DNA from: Paenibacillus_F sp047238265
Lineage (GTDB): Bacteria > Bacillota > Bacilli > Paenibacillales > NBRC-103111
Length of the DNA stretch: 64,000 nucleotides
Direction: 5' to 3'
Assembly: GCF_047238265.1 (NCBI RefSeq)
Contig: NZ_JBDFMM010000001.1
Coordinates: forward strand, 3,038,001 to 3,102,000
Both the position numbers and the translations under genes were made by a program. A model generated the notes under the pieces. The model saw only the letters and a program-made list of their open reading frames with translations, ran no database searches and was not told the origin of the DNA. This document shows, piece by piece, positions 41,407-49,571 of the stretch; the stretch's first letter is position 1; every line of letters starts with the position of its first letter.

Positions 41407-42468
41407 TCAGCCGATAACTTCTACTACGTTTCCTTCGCTGTCTTTAATGTTTGTTTTCACGATGCGGATAATAGTGCCCGGCAAGGAAGCAACCTCAAGG
41501 TCGCTTTCTTTGGGCACCAGACCGCTGCTCAGCTCGGCGGCAGCAGCCTCGTCGAGAATGATCCGGACCGTATCTTCCAGGGCAGTACACTCCGGTTTCT
41601 CTCCCGCTTCAAAAATCACGCGGATTTCCGGACCAACAAGCGTGAGCTCTCTGCCTTTCAAAATCCGCCCTTGAAGAAGTTTGCCGATAATACCGGCTTG
41701 TTTTGCCCCAAGCGTAAGTAGGGCGGGAGTTTTGCTCAGCCAGCCTTTTTTCCCCGGCTCCCATGCCAGCTGATCCACAAACAGGAAGCCGGTGTTGGAG
41801 CCGTCCTCCCGGATTCCTTTCACCGCCGCTTCGGAAACGGCTTCCTTCTTAAGCAGAGAATCCCTCGATAAATCCGTTATGTACCGCGGCATATAAGGCA
41901 GACAAGCGTTTAACATGCCAAGTGTATTCCACGTCTGCATGGCTTCCAGCTCGTCTCTTGTAATTCCGACCATCTGGATAAATTCCATTCGTCCGTTAGG
42001 CGTGTCGATAGCGGGAAGTTCCGGATCCCCGATAAAAGCGAGAGCGGTCAGCCGGGTATCGGAGCCGAGGCAGATGGGGCCGTTGGCGTCCATGTAGTCG
42101 CCCGACCGGAAAATATTGCCGCTGTTGAATACGTATCTTCCCATATTCTGCAGCAGGTTCAGCGCCCAAGCGGGAGGCTCCTCCTCTTCCGGACCCCGGA
42201 TCAGACGGAACGTTAATTCGAATCCGTAGCCGCTTTCTTCCGTATTGTCCGACTCTTTATCGTAAAGTTCCGAAAATCCGAACGTTACGATATGCCAATG
42301 CGGGACAGGCTCGTCCGTTTTGTACGCGCTGATTCCATCCAGCGGATCCGGTCCTCCCAGCATATAGGAGATTAGCGTTCCGTAATGTTTCGGTTCCTGT
42401 TCCCCGTAAAGCTTAACAAATTCCTTCTCAATGGCGTCCCATCCCGCCGTACTCGGTTCTGTACTCAT
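41407..42468 (-). CDS. Suppressor of fused (SUFU) domain protein
   Basis: A 353-residue protein with the SUFU pattern: GWDAIEKEFVKLYGEQEPKHYG (about 9-30, core DAIEKEFVKLYGEQEPKHYG), PDPLDGISAY, HWHIVTFGFSELY and ESGYGFELTFRLI. SUFU domains are known from animal Hedgehog signalling. In bacteria they are usually proposed to act as immunity proteins to polymorphic toxins, but no toxin gene is adjacent here. The ATG follows GGGAGGA. The C-terminal third (from about 240) is a separate alpha/beta part I cannot name. Confidence 0.88.
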   Translation of the reverse strand: MSTEPSTAGWDAIEKEFVKLYGEQEPKHYGTLISYMLGGPDPLDGISAYKTDEPVPHWHIVTFGFSELYDKESDNTEESGYGFELTFRLIRGPEEEEPPAWALNLLQNMGRYVFNSGNIFRSGDYMDANGPICLGSDTRLTALAFIGDPELPAIDTPNGRMEFIQMVGITRDELEAMQTWNTLGMLNACLPYMPRYITDLSRDSLLKKEAVSEAAVKGIREDGSNTGFLFVDQLAWEPGKKGWLSKTPALLTLGAKQAGIIGKLLQGRILKGRELTLVGPEIRVIFEAGEKPECTALEDTVRIILDEAAAAELSSGLVPKESDLEVASLPGTIIRIVKTNIKDSEGNVVEVIG

Positions 42469-42627
42469 TGTCCGATTCCTCCCTAGCTCTCATGCTGTGT
42501 CAGTTATACGGCTAATCCGTAAGAAAGCCGCTCCCACGGAATTATATCCGTCCAAAAATCTACTTAACCCCGTACGGGGCATACAAATCATTCCTATTAT
42601 ACGCTGTCTGAATCCGGACGTCACATA

Positions 42628-42660
42628 AGCCGAAGCCTCCCCGACGGGAAACTTCGGCTT
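42628..42660. terminator. Hairpin after the second oxidoreductase gene
   Basis: AAGCCGAAG/CTTCGGCTT with an inner CCC/GGG pairing lies just past the stop codon at 42666. U-runs are weak on both strands. Confidence 0.4.
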
Positions 42661-42665
42661 CGCTT

Positions 42666-43259
42666 TTATAGAGAGGCCTGCATCTTTAGTTTCATTTCGC
42701 TGATCATTCTCTGCCGCGCGATCCGCGGATCAAGCTCGGGATTCAAAATATGCCGGATATAACGTTCCGCGCTCTTTTCGATCTGTTCGTCCGGCGCCTG
42801 ATTCGCACCGTGAAATTTGAAATGCGGAAGCATCGTCATGCCTATCTGATTGGCAAAAGCCTGCAGAGGACGGGTCAACTCACTGATCGTGTAGCCGATC
42901 AAACCTCCTGCCTCGTAAGTCTCTTCCATTCCTCCGGCAGAAACGGCGAGCAGGAGTTCTTTACCCGCCACGGCCTTGCCGCCCGGACCGAACAGCCACT
43001 CCGTTGTGAACACTTCATCCAGCCACTGCTTCAGTAACGGCGGAGTACTGTACCATTGCAGCGGAAACTGCAGCACGAGCCGGTCGCATTCCGCCAGCAA
43101 AGCCTGTTCACGTCCGACATCCAGCACTTTCTCCGGATATTCGGCGTACAGCGCATGAACGGTTAACCGGGCGGAATGTTTCCTCAGTTCCTCCACCCAT
43201 CTTTTGTTGACACGGGACTTTTGCAAATTCGGATGAGCCACGACGACTAACGTTTTCAG
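42666..43259 (-). CDS. Flavodoxin-fold NAD(P)H-dependent oxidoreductase, probable CTG start
   Basis: A 197-residue enzyme of the MdaB/KefF family starting LKTLVVVAHPNLQKSRVNK, with QFPLQWYSTPPLLKQWLDEV (about 72-91). It is a paralogue of the enzyme at 1.8-2.4 kb. The first in-frame ATG (43283) sits directly beside a TAAAAT -10 element and so lies at or before the transcription start. The conserved first codon is CTG (43259), 12 nt after GGAG. The start therefore seems again to be CTG. It lies downstream of a TetR gene on the same strand but has its own promoter. Confidence 0.85.
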   Translation of the reverse strand: MKTLVVVAHPNLQKSRVNKRWVEELRKHSARLTVHALYAEYPEKVLDVGREQALLAECDRLVLQFPLQWYSTPPLLKQWLDEVFTTEWLFGPGGKAVAGKELLLAVSAGGMEETYEAGGLIGYTISELTRPLQAFANQIGMTMLPHFKFHGANQAPDEQIEKSAERYIRHILNPELDPRIARQRMISEMKLKMQASL

Positions 43260-43283
43260 ACAAACATCACTCTCCTTTCCCAT

Positions 43284-43312
43284 ATTTTATTTTTGATTGA
43301 TATACAAGTCAA
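43284..43312 (-). promoter_or_regulatory. Predicted promoter of the second oxidoreductase
   Basis: Minus strand TTGACT (43307-43312), 17-bp spacer, TAAAAT (43284-43289). Transcription should begin near 43277, downstream of the in-frame ATG at 43283, which therefore cannot be the start codon. Confidence 0.65.
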
Positions 43313-43330
43313 TATTAAAACCAAAAAAAA

Positions 43331-43984
43331 TTAGCGGAGCTTCAATATGGAAACCGACGACTCCACCACCTGGTCCAGCGCCTTGCTCCATTGTTTCTTC
43401 TTTTCAGTTTCCGGAATGCCGTTTGCCAGCCACTCCTGGTGCGCCTGGTCCAAGTAATTCATTCCCTGCGATACGGCTCCCCAGAACTGTCTCGCCATAA
43501 GATCGGGATTCCCCGGCCGAATCGAGCCTTCTCCGATCCCTTTTTCGATAGCCCTTGTCATTTCTTGTAAAAAGCTCTGCACCCATGAAAACGGAGAAAA
43601 CTCTTCGGGTGTATACAAATGATGCACATCCGAGCTAATCCGCATATAAAAACGCGGGACCACGGGATTGTCCACCACCCGTTCGCAGACGATCCGGGCA
43701 TAACTCTCGAACCGTTCCAGCACGTTCCCCTCTTGCTCAAAATAAGATTTTGTAAAGCGTTTGGAGTCATCCAGCATCGTTTCGTAAAGCTCGCGGAACA
43801 ATGCTTTCTTGTTCTTGAAATAGTAATAAACGAGACCGTGGGCGAGTCCCGCCCGATCCGCTATATCCCCCATTTCGGCCGCCGCATAACCTTTATCGAC
43901 ATAAACCTGGATAGCCGCCTGGAGCACTTCTTGTCTGCGCTGGTTCCGGATCGCTTCGTTTTGTTCTTTCGTACGTGGAGACAT
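43331..43984 (-). CDS. TetR family transcriptional regulator
   Basis: A 217-residue protein with HTH QEVLQAAIQVYVDKGYAAAEMGDIADRAGLAHGLVYYYFKNKKAL (core GDIADRAGLAHGLVYYYF, about 37-54). The long C-terminal domain fits a ligand sensor. The ATG follows AAGGTGA. The oxidoreductase downstream is a plausible target (TetR/quinone reductase pairs are common). A palindrome covers the -35 of this gene's own promoter. Confidence 0.9.
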   Translation of the reverse strand: MSPRTKEQNEAIRNQRRQEVLQAAIQVYVDKGYAAAEMGDIADRAGLAHGLVYYYFKNKKALFRELYETMLDDSKRFTKSYFEQEGNVLERFESYARIVCERVVDNPVVPRFYMRISSDVHHLYTPEEFSPFSWVQSFLQEMTRAIEKGIGEGSIRPGNPDLMARQFWGAVSQGMNYLDQAHQEWLANGIPETEKKKQWSKALDQVVESSVSILKLR

Positions 43985-44022
43985 GCCGATTCACCTTCGA
44001 TTCCGTCTTTAAAATCCATGCC

Positions 44023-44057
44023 ATTATAGATAAAATAAAGCGGTTCTGTCAACCGCT
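44023..44057 (-). promoter_or_regulatory. tetR promoter with overlapping operator palindrome
   Basis: Minus strand TTGACA (44047-44052), 18-bp spacer, TATAAT (44023-44028). AGCGGTT-n5-AACCGCT (44039-44057) is a perfect inverted repeat that covers the -35 hexamer, the layout of an autorepressed promoter. Confidence 0.65.
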
Positions 44058-44075
44058 GTCCCCCCCTAGGGCAAG

Positions 44076-44106
44076 CATAAACCCGGCAGCCCTTGAACTG
44101 CCGGGT
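44076..44106 (-). terminator. Terminator of the siderophore-binding lipoprotein gene
   Basis: ACCCGGCAG/CTGCCGGGT, a perfect 9-bp stem with an 8-nt loop and short U-run, about 38 bp past the stop codon. Confidence 0.65.
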
Positions 44107-44143
44107 ATGATGTGTATAGCCGCCCCTTCCGCCTGTGCGGCTG

Positions 44144-45148
44144 TTATTTCACGGAAAGCAGGCTTTCCGAAATGAATGTCAGCTCCGCTTCAAGTGACAC
44201 CGGATCATTAAACGTGTCTCCCTTCGGATCGAGCTGGAAGACATGTCCTTTTTTCACGGCAGGCAGTCCCTTCCACACGGGATTTTCATACACTTTCCCG
44301 GGATCGCTCGTATCGCCCGACCACGGGCAAGTAAACACGATGTCTCCCGTAAACTCCGGGAGTTTCTCCAGGGAAATCGATGCCCAGCCTTTTCCGCTGT
44401 CAATAGCGGCTTTCTGTGCTTCCGGCGGTGCTTTCAGGCCGAATTCCCCGTAAATGATCTCGCCGCCGCGTCCATAATTGTGCCCGAATACATACAGCCC
44501 TTTGGCGTAAGGATTCAGGATGGACACCGTTTTATTGCCCACGACCGCTTGGATCTGCGGCTTCAGTCCGTTGATTTTTTTCTCCCACTGGTGGATCCAT
44601 TGTTTCGCCTGGTCTTCTTTCCCCGTCAGTTTGCCGAATTCCAGGAGCTGATCTTTGTAGTTCTTTTTGCCGTAATCAATCGCCACGACCGGAGCGATTT
44701 GTTCCAGCTTCTCGATATTTTCGGTCCCCGTAAACGTAACGATCAGGTCCGGATTCAGCGCGAGAATCGATTCGGCCGAAGGCTTGTCTCCAATGCTGCG
44801 GACACCGTCCAGCATTCCCTTAAAGTAGGGATTGCCCATGGCTCCCTCTGAAATACCGACCGGCTTAACTCCTATGGCGAGAAAATAACCTGTGTAAAAA
44901 TTCGTTGTATCCACGATCCGCTTCGGATTTTTGGGCACTTGAATATCACCGTTTGCCGCATGGAAAGTGACCGTCTCTCCCTTGTCCGCAGACTTGTGAT
45001 TGTCTGAAGAAGCGGCAGCGGCAGCCGTTTTTCCCGCCTCTCCGGACGATGCTCCCGCGTTACCTGCCGTTTGACCGCAGCCGCCGATAACCATAGCAAG
45101 CAGCAAAATGAACACCAATAAAGTATAAGACCGGATAGATGTATGCAA
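44144..45148 (-). CDS. Iron-siderophore ABC transporter substrate-binding lipoprotein
   Basis: A 334-residue protein with a signal peptide and lipobox VIGGC (Cys about 24), followed by an Ala/Ser-rich linker and a FecB/FhuD-like fold: GDIQVPKNPKRIVDTTNFY, ESILALNPDLIVTFTG and ENPVWKGLPAVKKGHVFQLD. The TTG start is 9 nt after AGGAG. A perfect Fur box precedes it. As with the lipoprotein at 20 kb, no permease or ATPase is adjacent, so it likely feeds a permease encoded elsewhere. Confidence 0.9.
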   Translation of the reverse strand: MHTSIRSYTLLVFILLLAMVIGGCGQTAGNAGASSGEAGKTAAAAASSDNHKSADKGETVTFHAANGDIQVPKNPKRIVDTTNFYTGYFLAIGVKPVGISEGAMGNPYFKGMLDGVRSIGDKPSAESILALNPDLIVTFTGTENIEKLEQIAPVVAIDYGKKNYKDQLLEFGKLTGKEDQAKQWIHQWEKKINGLKPQIQAVVGNKTVSILNPYAKGLYVFGHNYGRGGEIIYGEFGLKAPPEAQKAAIDSGKGWASISLEKLPEFTGDIVFTCPWSGDTSDPGKVYENPVWKGLPAVKKGHVFQLDPKGDTFNDPVSLEAELTFISESLLSVK

Positions 45149-45171
45149 GGGTATTCACTCCTATTTAATTG

Positions 45172-45194
45172 ATATTGATAATCATTATCAATAT
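45172..45194. promoter_or_regulatory. Fur box (perfect 7-1-7 palindrome)
   Basis: TGATAAT-C-ATTATCA extended by 4 symmetrical bases on each side, 24 bp before the lipoprotein start. This is the best Fur site in the window. Confidence 0.88.
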
Positions 45195-45421
45195 AGCATG
45201 TGTTCCAGTGACTGGCAAACTATTTTCCATGTTTCTTTTAAAAAAAGATCGGATCCATAAAGATGTCATCCCGTCCAGGCTTAAAGCACTTTCTAACGTT
45301 TTACGCCTAATCCCGCTTCAACAGCCTGTTTTGTGACGATAAGCTTATCATTTGCATGCATGTTGTAAGATGAAATTGTATTCCATAAAATGGATAGAAG
45401 GAAGGGAGTTTTATACCTTAT

Positions 45422-45967
45422 ATGCAAACAACCAAATCATTAAACGATTACTTGAATGAACAGCCGGAAAGCAAGATCGGAGCCGCTGCCGCCTTTATCG
45501 AATCTCACATCCGTGAAAATTGGCAGGAAATTCTGGTTAAAGAGAACGAGCGGCTGCTTAAAGCTTACGCGGAAGCGGGTGACCCCGCTTACGGAACCTA
45601 CTTGAACCTCCTCTTCCTCCCCGTACACCGCCAGCTTCAGGAAGCAGGAATCAGGCCGGAGCCCCGCCTCCCGGGCAATTTCGATATTTCCCGCGAGTGG
45701 GGCCGTAAAGCGGACGGGAGCGAGCAGGAGCGCTGGATGTGGAGTACGCTTTATACGGAGGAGGACGGCCCTGTCGGTACGATTGTCACCATTACCTATC
45801 ACGACCATACACAGTTTCGTATCCCCCGCGAGCCGGGCATCATCGCCCTTGCCGAAACGAGACAAGAGGATATCGTGGAAGCCTTATCCGGCTTGTCCGC
45901 CGATTTTAAAGAAGCGCTGGAATTCAGCATCGAGTATGAACATTATTTACGCAGTCTGGAGCAGTAA
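45422..45967 (+). CDS. Hypothetical protein
   Basis: A 181-residue soluble, acidic protein with a GAAGGGAG site somewhat distant from the ATG and its own terminator. It begins MQTTKSLNDYLNEQPESKIG; later blocks are NFDISREWGRKADGSEQERW and GIIALAETRQEDIVEALSGL. I do not recognise a family. It stands alone between a Fur-controlled gene and the NUDIX-NADAR operon. Confidence 0.7.
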   Translation: MQTTKSLNDYLNEQPESKIGAAAAFIESHIRENWQEILVKENERLLKAYAEAGDPAYGTYLNLLFLPVHRQLQEAGIRPEPRLPGNFDISREWGRKADGSEQERWMWSTLYTEEDGPVGTIVTITYHDHTQFRIPREPGIIALAETRQEDIVEALSGLSADFKEALEFSIEYEHYLRSLEQ

Positions 45968-46064
45968 AAGGATCGTTAAACCGGTACAAGTTGACTGCCG
46001 TCATGCGACGAGAAGCAGCTCGATTTGTCTCGTGCGATACGTTCAATCGCAATTTTAACGGCTA

Positions 46065-46095
46065 AAAACCGTACCGGAAATCCGGTACGGTTTTC
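46065..46095 (+). terminator. Intrinsic terminator of the hypothetical gene at 45.4 kb
   Basis: AAAACCGTACCGG/CCGGTACGGTTTT with a short loop, then UUCUC. A strong stem, about 100 bp after the stop codon. Confidence 0.7.
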
Positions 46096-46207
46096 TCATG
46101 ACAACTCTTACTTTGCTGGGCATACGTATGATATGCCTTTTGTTGTCATGCGTTCCCTTTCATTGCCTGTGTCAGCAGACAGCAGAACGCCGGTAACCAC
46201 TCTCTCT

Positions 46208-46774
46208 TCACCTATGGCCGGTTTCCTCTAGCAGAAGAGCGTCCCTCACCTCGGTAAGCGCAAATCCCAAGAGGTTTCTTCCCCGCCATTTCATCGGATT
46301 ATCCGCATCGGGATGGTCCTTGGCCAGCCCGATTCCCCAAATCCGGTCGACCGGACTCGCTTCGACCAGGATGCGGTTTTTGGTCGATTTCATAAAGCTC
46401 CACAGCTCGGGATTTTGCCCGAACTTGGCAAGGTTTCCCTTCTTCACGATAGCGTAGCAGCGGCTTTCCCAAACATCCGCATCAAAAGATGAGACCGCTC
46501 GACCGAACGCTTTCATCTCTTTGGGATGCCTGGCGTTCATAATCGCCTCTAGCATCTTGTCATCGCCGAAGAGTCTTGCCTTCTCGGCCATCATATACTG
46601 CTCCGTACAGGTGTAAGTCTCGCCGTCCACAATAAAACCGGATCTCCACCACTGGCTGAAGCAGCTCGCATTGATACTTCCGTCTGCCGGAGGCGTATGT
46701 CCCCAGAAGAAAAGAAATTTTTGTTTTTCCCCCGCTTGATAAGCTTTCCTAAGCCCTTCAATCGTATAATTCAT
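46208..46774 (-). CDS. NADAR family protein (YbiA-like N-glycosidase)
   Basis: A 188-residue protein with the NADAR landmarks FFWGHTPPADGSINASCFSQWW, YTCTEQYMMAEKARLFGD (catalytic Glu region, about 54-71) and DRIWGIGLAKDHPDADNPMKWRG...NLLGFALTEVR (core DRIWGIGLAKDHPDA). NADAR proteins cleave N-glycosidic bonds of riboflavin precursors or remove ADP-ribose from guanine. Its start overlaps the NUDIX gene stop by 4 bp (ATGA), so both are made together. This suggests joint action on NAD/ADP-ribose derivatives. Confidence 0.9.
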   Translation of the reverse strand: MNYTIEGLRKAYQAGEKQKFLFFWGHTPPADGSINASCFSQWWRSGFIVDGETYTCTEQYMMAEKARLFGDDKMLEAIMNARHPKEMKAFGRAVSSFDADVWESRCYAIVKKGNLAKFGQNPELWSFMKSTKNRILVEASPVDRIWGIGLAKDHPDADNPMKWRGRNLLGFALTEVRDALLLEETGHR

Positions 46775-47664
46775 ATAAGTTCCTCCCGATTTCTCCGGTA
46801 CAGCCGGGATGGACGGTGTCCGGCATGCTCGGTAAATTGACCGGATTCCTTAACAAGTGGAGCCGCTTTTCGGCGGAAAGCCGCCTTTAGCAAGTCCCTG
46901 TCCAGAATAACCTCGTAAACCTGCTGAAGCTCCGTTAACGTGAAAAGATCCGGCAGCAGATGAAAGGCGATATCGCTTTCATCCAGCTTAGCGCGCAGCC
47001 TCTCTATGGCGCAGCCGATTATTTTCGCGTGGTCGAAAGCTATCCCATCACTGTCGCTAATGGCATATTGCACAGCCGCGGCAGTTTCCGTCTTGTGTTT
47101 TGTGCATTCGACCACAGCCGTTAGCGTTTCTCGTTCCCCGGTCAGCGTCAGCTCGTATCGCCTCGTTAAACATCGGTCGTTTTCCGCCTGCCTTTTCTCC
47201 CCGTTAATAAGCCGGTAGGTTACATCGAACCAGGCGGCTTCCGCCGCATCGTCCCCGCCTCTTATCCGCACCCCGGTGCTATCGATCAAGGCCATATAGG
47301 CACAGCTCATGACCCATGTCCGCGGGTCGCGGTCCGGTTCACTGAACAGATAAAGCTGTTCCAGGTAAACGTTATCCACCGACGTCTCCTCCCGGAGTTC
47401 CCTGCGTGCAGTCTGTTCCGTCGTTTCCCCGGGACGGACAAATCCACCCGGCAGTGCCCATTTTCCGAGAAAAGGGTGCTCTCCCCGCCGAATGAGCAGA
47501 ACCCGCAATTTTTTCTGCGGAAGCTTGCGGTAGTTGAACTCCGCCGTATCGGCCACCGTGAAAATTACCATATCTGCTGCTACTGACGGCCGTACAAAGT
47601 CTCCCGCACGGTATTGAGCGAGAAATTGCTCTTCTGTCAGCCCGTTGCGGTCTTTTTTCATCAT
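46771..47664 (-). CDS. NUDIX hydrolase with C-terminal winged helix (NrtR-like)
   Basis: A 297-residue protein. The NUDIX domain has an intact box, GGFVRPGETTEQTARRELRE (about 73-92) continuing E-T-S-V, so it should hydrolyse NDP-X substrates such as ADP-ribose. The C-terminal part (LTELQQVYEVILDRDLLKAAFRRK...) is the winged helix seen in NrtR regulators of NAD metabolism. NrtR proteins usually have a degenerate NUDIX box; here it is complete, so the protein may be enzyme, regulator or both. Start near GGTGGCGG; coupled to the NADAR gene. Confidence 0.88.
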   Translation of the reverse strand: MMKKDRNGLTEEQFLAQYRAGDFVRPSVAADMVIFTVADTAEFNYRKLPQKKLRVLLIRRGEHPFLGKWALPGGFVRPGETTEQTARRELREETSVDNVYLEQLYLFSEPDRDPRTWVMSCAYMALIDSTGVRIRGGDDAAEAAWFDVTYRLINGEKRQAENDRCLTRRYELTLTGERETLTAVVECTKHKTETAAAVQYAISDSDGIAFDHAKIIGCAIERLRAKLDESDIAFHLLPDLFTLTELQQVYEVILDRDLLKAAFRRKAAPLVKESGQFTEHAGHRPSRLYRRNREELI

Positions 47665-47825
47665 TCCGCCACCTGTTCGTAATCATTTGTTATTATCATT
47701 ATGTTACTATCAACTTACAGGGAGAGGCTTATTTTGTCAACTGTGATTTCCGTTTTTATAATCAAAAGTCCCGTTCCATATAAAAAAAGACTGATTTCTC
47801 AGTCTTCTGTGGGTTCTTCCGCAGG

Positions 47826-48209
47826 TCAACGGCTTTTGTTAATAACGTCCATCAACCGGGATTCAATATCTGCCGCGATTTCCATCAGGTTCTTGTTTTC
47901 CAGAAGTCCGATGAGTGCCGTAGGCTTGGGCAGGCCGATCCGGGTCGTCCCGTTATCTTCGTAAACGGCGATTTTGCAAGGCAAGAAATAACCTGCTAGC
48001 GCATTCTCCGTTAGCACGCGTTTCGCCTCAACGGGGTTGCACACTTCGAGAATATGATAGGTCTGTTCGAGTTCGACGCCTTTTTCCCCCAGCTTCTCTT
48101 TCATATCCAGGTGCCATAGAACACCGAACTTTTCCGCTTTAAGATTTTCCTCAAGATCTTTGATCGCTTGCCCGGCGGGTTTGGCCGTTTCTACCGAGTA
48201 ATGAAACAT
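47826..48209 (-). CDS. DUF302 family protein
   Basis: A 127-residue protein with the DUF302 pattern: FGVLWHLDMKEKLGEKGVEL, YHILEVCNPVEAKRVL and GYFLPCKIAVYEDNGTTRIG. Two conserved Cys (about 57 and 77) are present. The family's function is unknown, but DUF302 genes often accompany rhodanese and persulfide-sensing (CstR/CsoR) regulators. GGAGGA precedes the ATG. A membrane-tethered rhodanese gene lies 84 bp upstream on the same strand. Confidence 0.87.
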   Translation of the reverse strand: MFHYSVETAKPAGQAIKDLEENLKAEKFGVLWHLDMKEKLGEKGVELEQTYHILEVCNPVEAKRVLTENALAGYFLPCKIAVYEDNGTTRIGLPKPTALIGLLENKNLMEIAADIESRLMDVINKSR

Positions 48210-48293
48210 CCCGTTTCCTCCTGTCTACGTTTTTATTATGGTTAAGCTTGCCCTGTGCCGCCGGACTTAAACGCCTTTCCAGCCCAGCCTGCT

Positions 48294-48677
48294 TCACTTT
48301 TTCGTTTTGCCTCGCCATATGTTTATCCCGCCCTTAAGGTGTGAAAGCTTCGTAAACCCTGCGCGCCCGAGCAGCTTCGCCGCCTGGCTGCTTCTCATCC
48401 CGCTCCTGCAGTACAGAAAAATATCCCTGTCTTTCGGGAGTTCGCTCATTTTCTGCGAGAGCCCGGACAAGGGAATGTTTTTCGCTCCCGGGATGTGACC
48501 GCTCTTGTATTCATGGGGTTCCCGGACATCAACGAGAAGTCCGCGGGTTTGCTCCAAAGCGCTCCGAAATTGCTCCTCGTCCAGACTTTTTAATCCTTTT
48601 ACCGGAGTCATCCGTGAGTAGAGAAACCAGGCGGCCAACACCAAAACGATGCCCCCTGCCAGTACTGAAGTGTCCAT
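48294..48677 (-). CDS. Membrane-tethered rhodanese
   Basis: A 127-residue protein with an N-terminal TM helix (VLAGGIVLVLAAWFLY) and a single rhodanese domain: LLVDVREPHEYKSGHIPGAKNIPL, then the active-site loop YCRSGMRSSQAAKLL with the catalytic Cys (about 90). It should transfer sulfane sulfur near the membrane. AAGGAG precedes the ATG. It is followed by DUF302, a pairing typical of sulfide/persulfide detoxification modules. Confidence 0.92.
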   Translation of the reverse strand: MDTSVLAGGIVLVLAAWFLYSRMTPVKGLKSLDEEQFRSALEQTRGLLVDVREPHEYKSGHIPGAKNIPLSGLSQKMSELPKDRDIFLYCRSGMRSSQAAKLLGRAGFTKLSHLKGGINIWRGKTKK

Positions 48678-48762
48678 ATCTTGCTGCTCCTTTATGTGAA
48701 ATACGGTTCTTCTTTGAACCGCTGCCGGAGGGTATGGTGAAAATAAATTGATTCTAATACCA

Positions 48763-48778
48763 ATACCCCTATATGTAT
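48763..48778. promoter_or_regulatory. CsoR/CstR-like half operator
   Basis: ATACCCCTATATGTAT lies 86-101 bp upstream of the rhodanese start. Its left part (ATACCCCTA) equals one half of the known CstR/CsoR-type operator; the right half is degenerate. Confidence 0.35.
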
Positions 48779-48844
48779 AAAATAAACCTTCCTTTTTCGG
48801 TTGTCAAACTTCAAGACGTGTTTCTGTGTCCTGACTTTACCCGC

Positions 48845-48874
48845 AAAAAAAGGCGTGCCAATGATTGGCACACC
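48845..48874 (-). terminator. Intrinsic terminator of the YdeI-like gene
   Basis: GGTGTGCCAAT/ATTGGCACGCC with U7 on the minus strand, about 37 bp past the stop codon. Confidence 0.85.
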
Positions 48875-48910
48875 TATTGCTCTTTCCTTTACTCCCGATC
48901 GCCCACCCTG

Positions 48911-49492
48911 TCAGGGGTAAATTTTTTCGCCTCTTTCAAGCATGTCGATAAACTGAAGGATGCGTTTTTCACGGGTTTCCTGTTTTTTGACATTCCCGAT
49001 TCTGAAATGGATCGCATATTTGTTCTGATTGTTTAGCGTGTCGTAGAACGCTTTAGCCCGGGCGTTTAACTCCAGGCGGGCGGCAAAATCTTCCGGTACG
49101 GCCCCGCTGCTTTGCGGTTCGTATGCCTTGTCCCATTGACCGTTGCGCTTGGCGGCTTCAATGGCTTCAAGGCCCGGAGACTTCATTCTCCCATCCGCGA
49201 TCAGCTGCTCCGCTTTATCTTTATTTACCTTGGACCAGATGCTCCTCGTTCCGCGCGGTGTAAACCGCTGAATCCACGACTCGTCGTCCAGCTTTTTCTT
49301 CTGGCTGTCGATCCATCCGTAACAGAGCGCGATTTCAAGAGCTTCCTGATAAGAAACCGTAGCAAGGCTGGCGTTTTTTTTCGCGATTTGCAGAAAGATT
49401 CCGGCCGATGTTCCGTGATTGCTTCCGAGCCAACTTTCAAACGCCGCTTGATCTTCAAAACAAAGAATCGGATCAGGGGCTTTCTCGCTCAT
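48911..49492 (-). CDS. YdeI/OmpD-associated family protein
   Basis: A 193-residue protein with the family pattern FEDQAAFESWLGSNHGTSAG, IALCYGWIDSQKKKLDDESW, RFTPRGTRSIWSKVNKDKAE and the C-terminal AIHFRIGNVKKQETREKRI. Members are common in Bacilli and have been linked to bacteriocin or peptide protection, without a known mechanism. AGGGAGGA precedes the ATG. Monocistronic. Confidence 0.87.
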   Translation of the reverse strand: MSEKAPDPILCFEDQAAFESWLGSNHGTSAGIFLQIAKKNASLATVSYQEALEIALCYGWIDSQKKKLDDESWIQRFTPRGTRSIWSKVNKDKAEQLIADGRMKSPGLEAIEAAKRNGQWDKAYEPQSSGAVPEDFAARLELNARAKAFYDTLNNQNKYAIHFRIGNVKKQETREKRILQFIDMLERGEKIYP

Positions 49493-49571
49493 GTTTCCGC
49501 TTCCTCCCTTGGAATGGTTAAGTCTGTAAGTTAATTCAACTATACGTCAAGAGAGGGGGATTCAATACCGG

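Noticed and set aside
43260..43283. ATG at 43283 as start of the second oxidoreductase
   Set aside because: It directly follows a -10 hexamer with ideal -35 spacing and has no SD, so it should not be in the mature mRNA.
47680..47715. Fur- or NrtR-type operator before the NUDIX-NADAR operon
   Set aside because: The AT-rich stretch resembles half of a Fur box only; no convincing symmetry was found.
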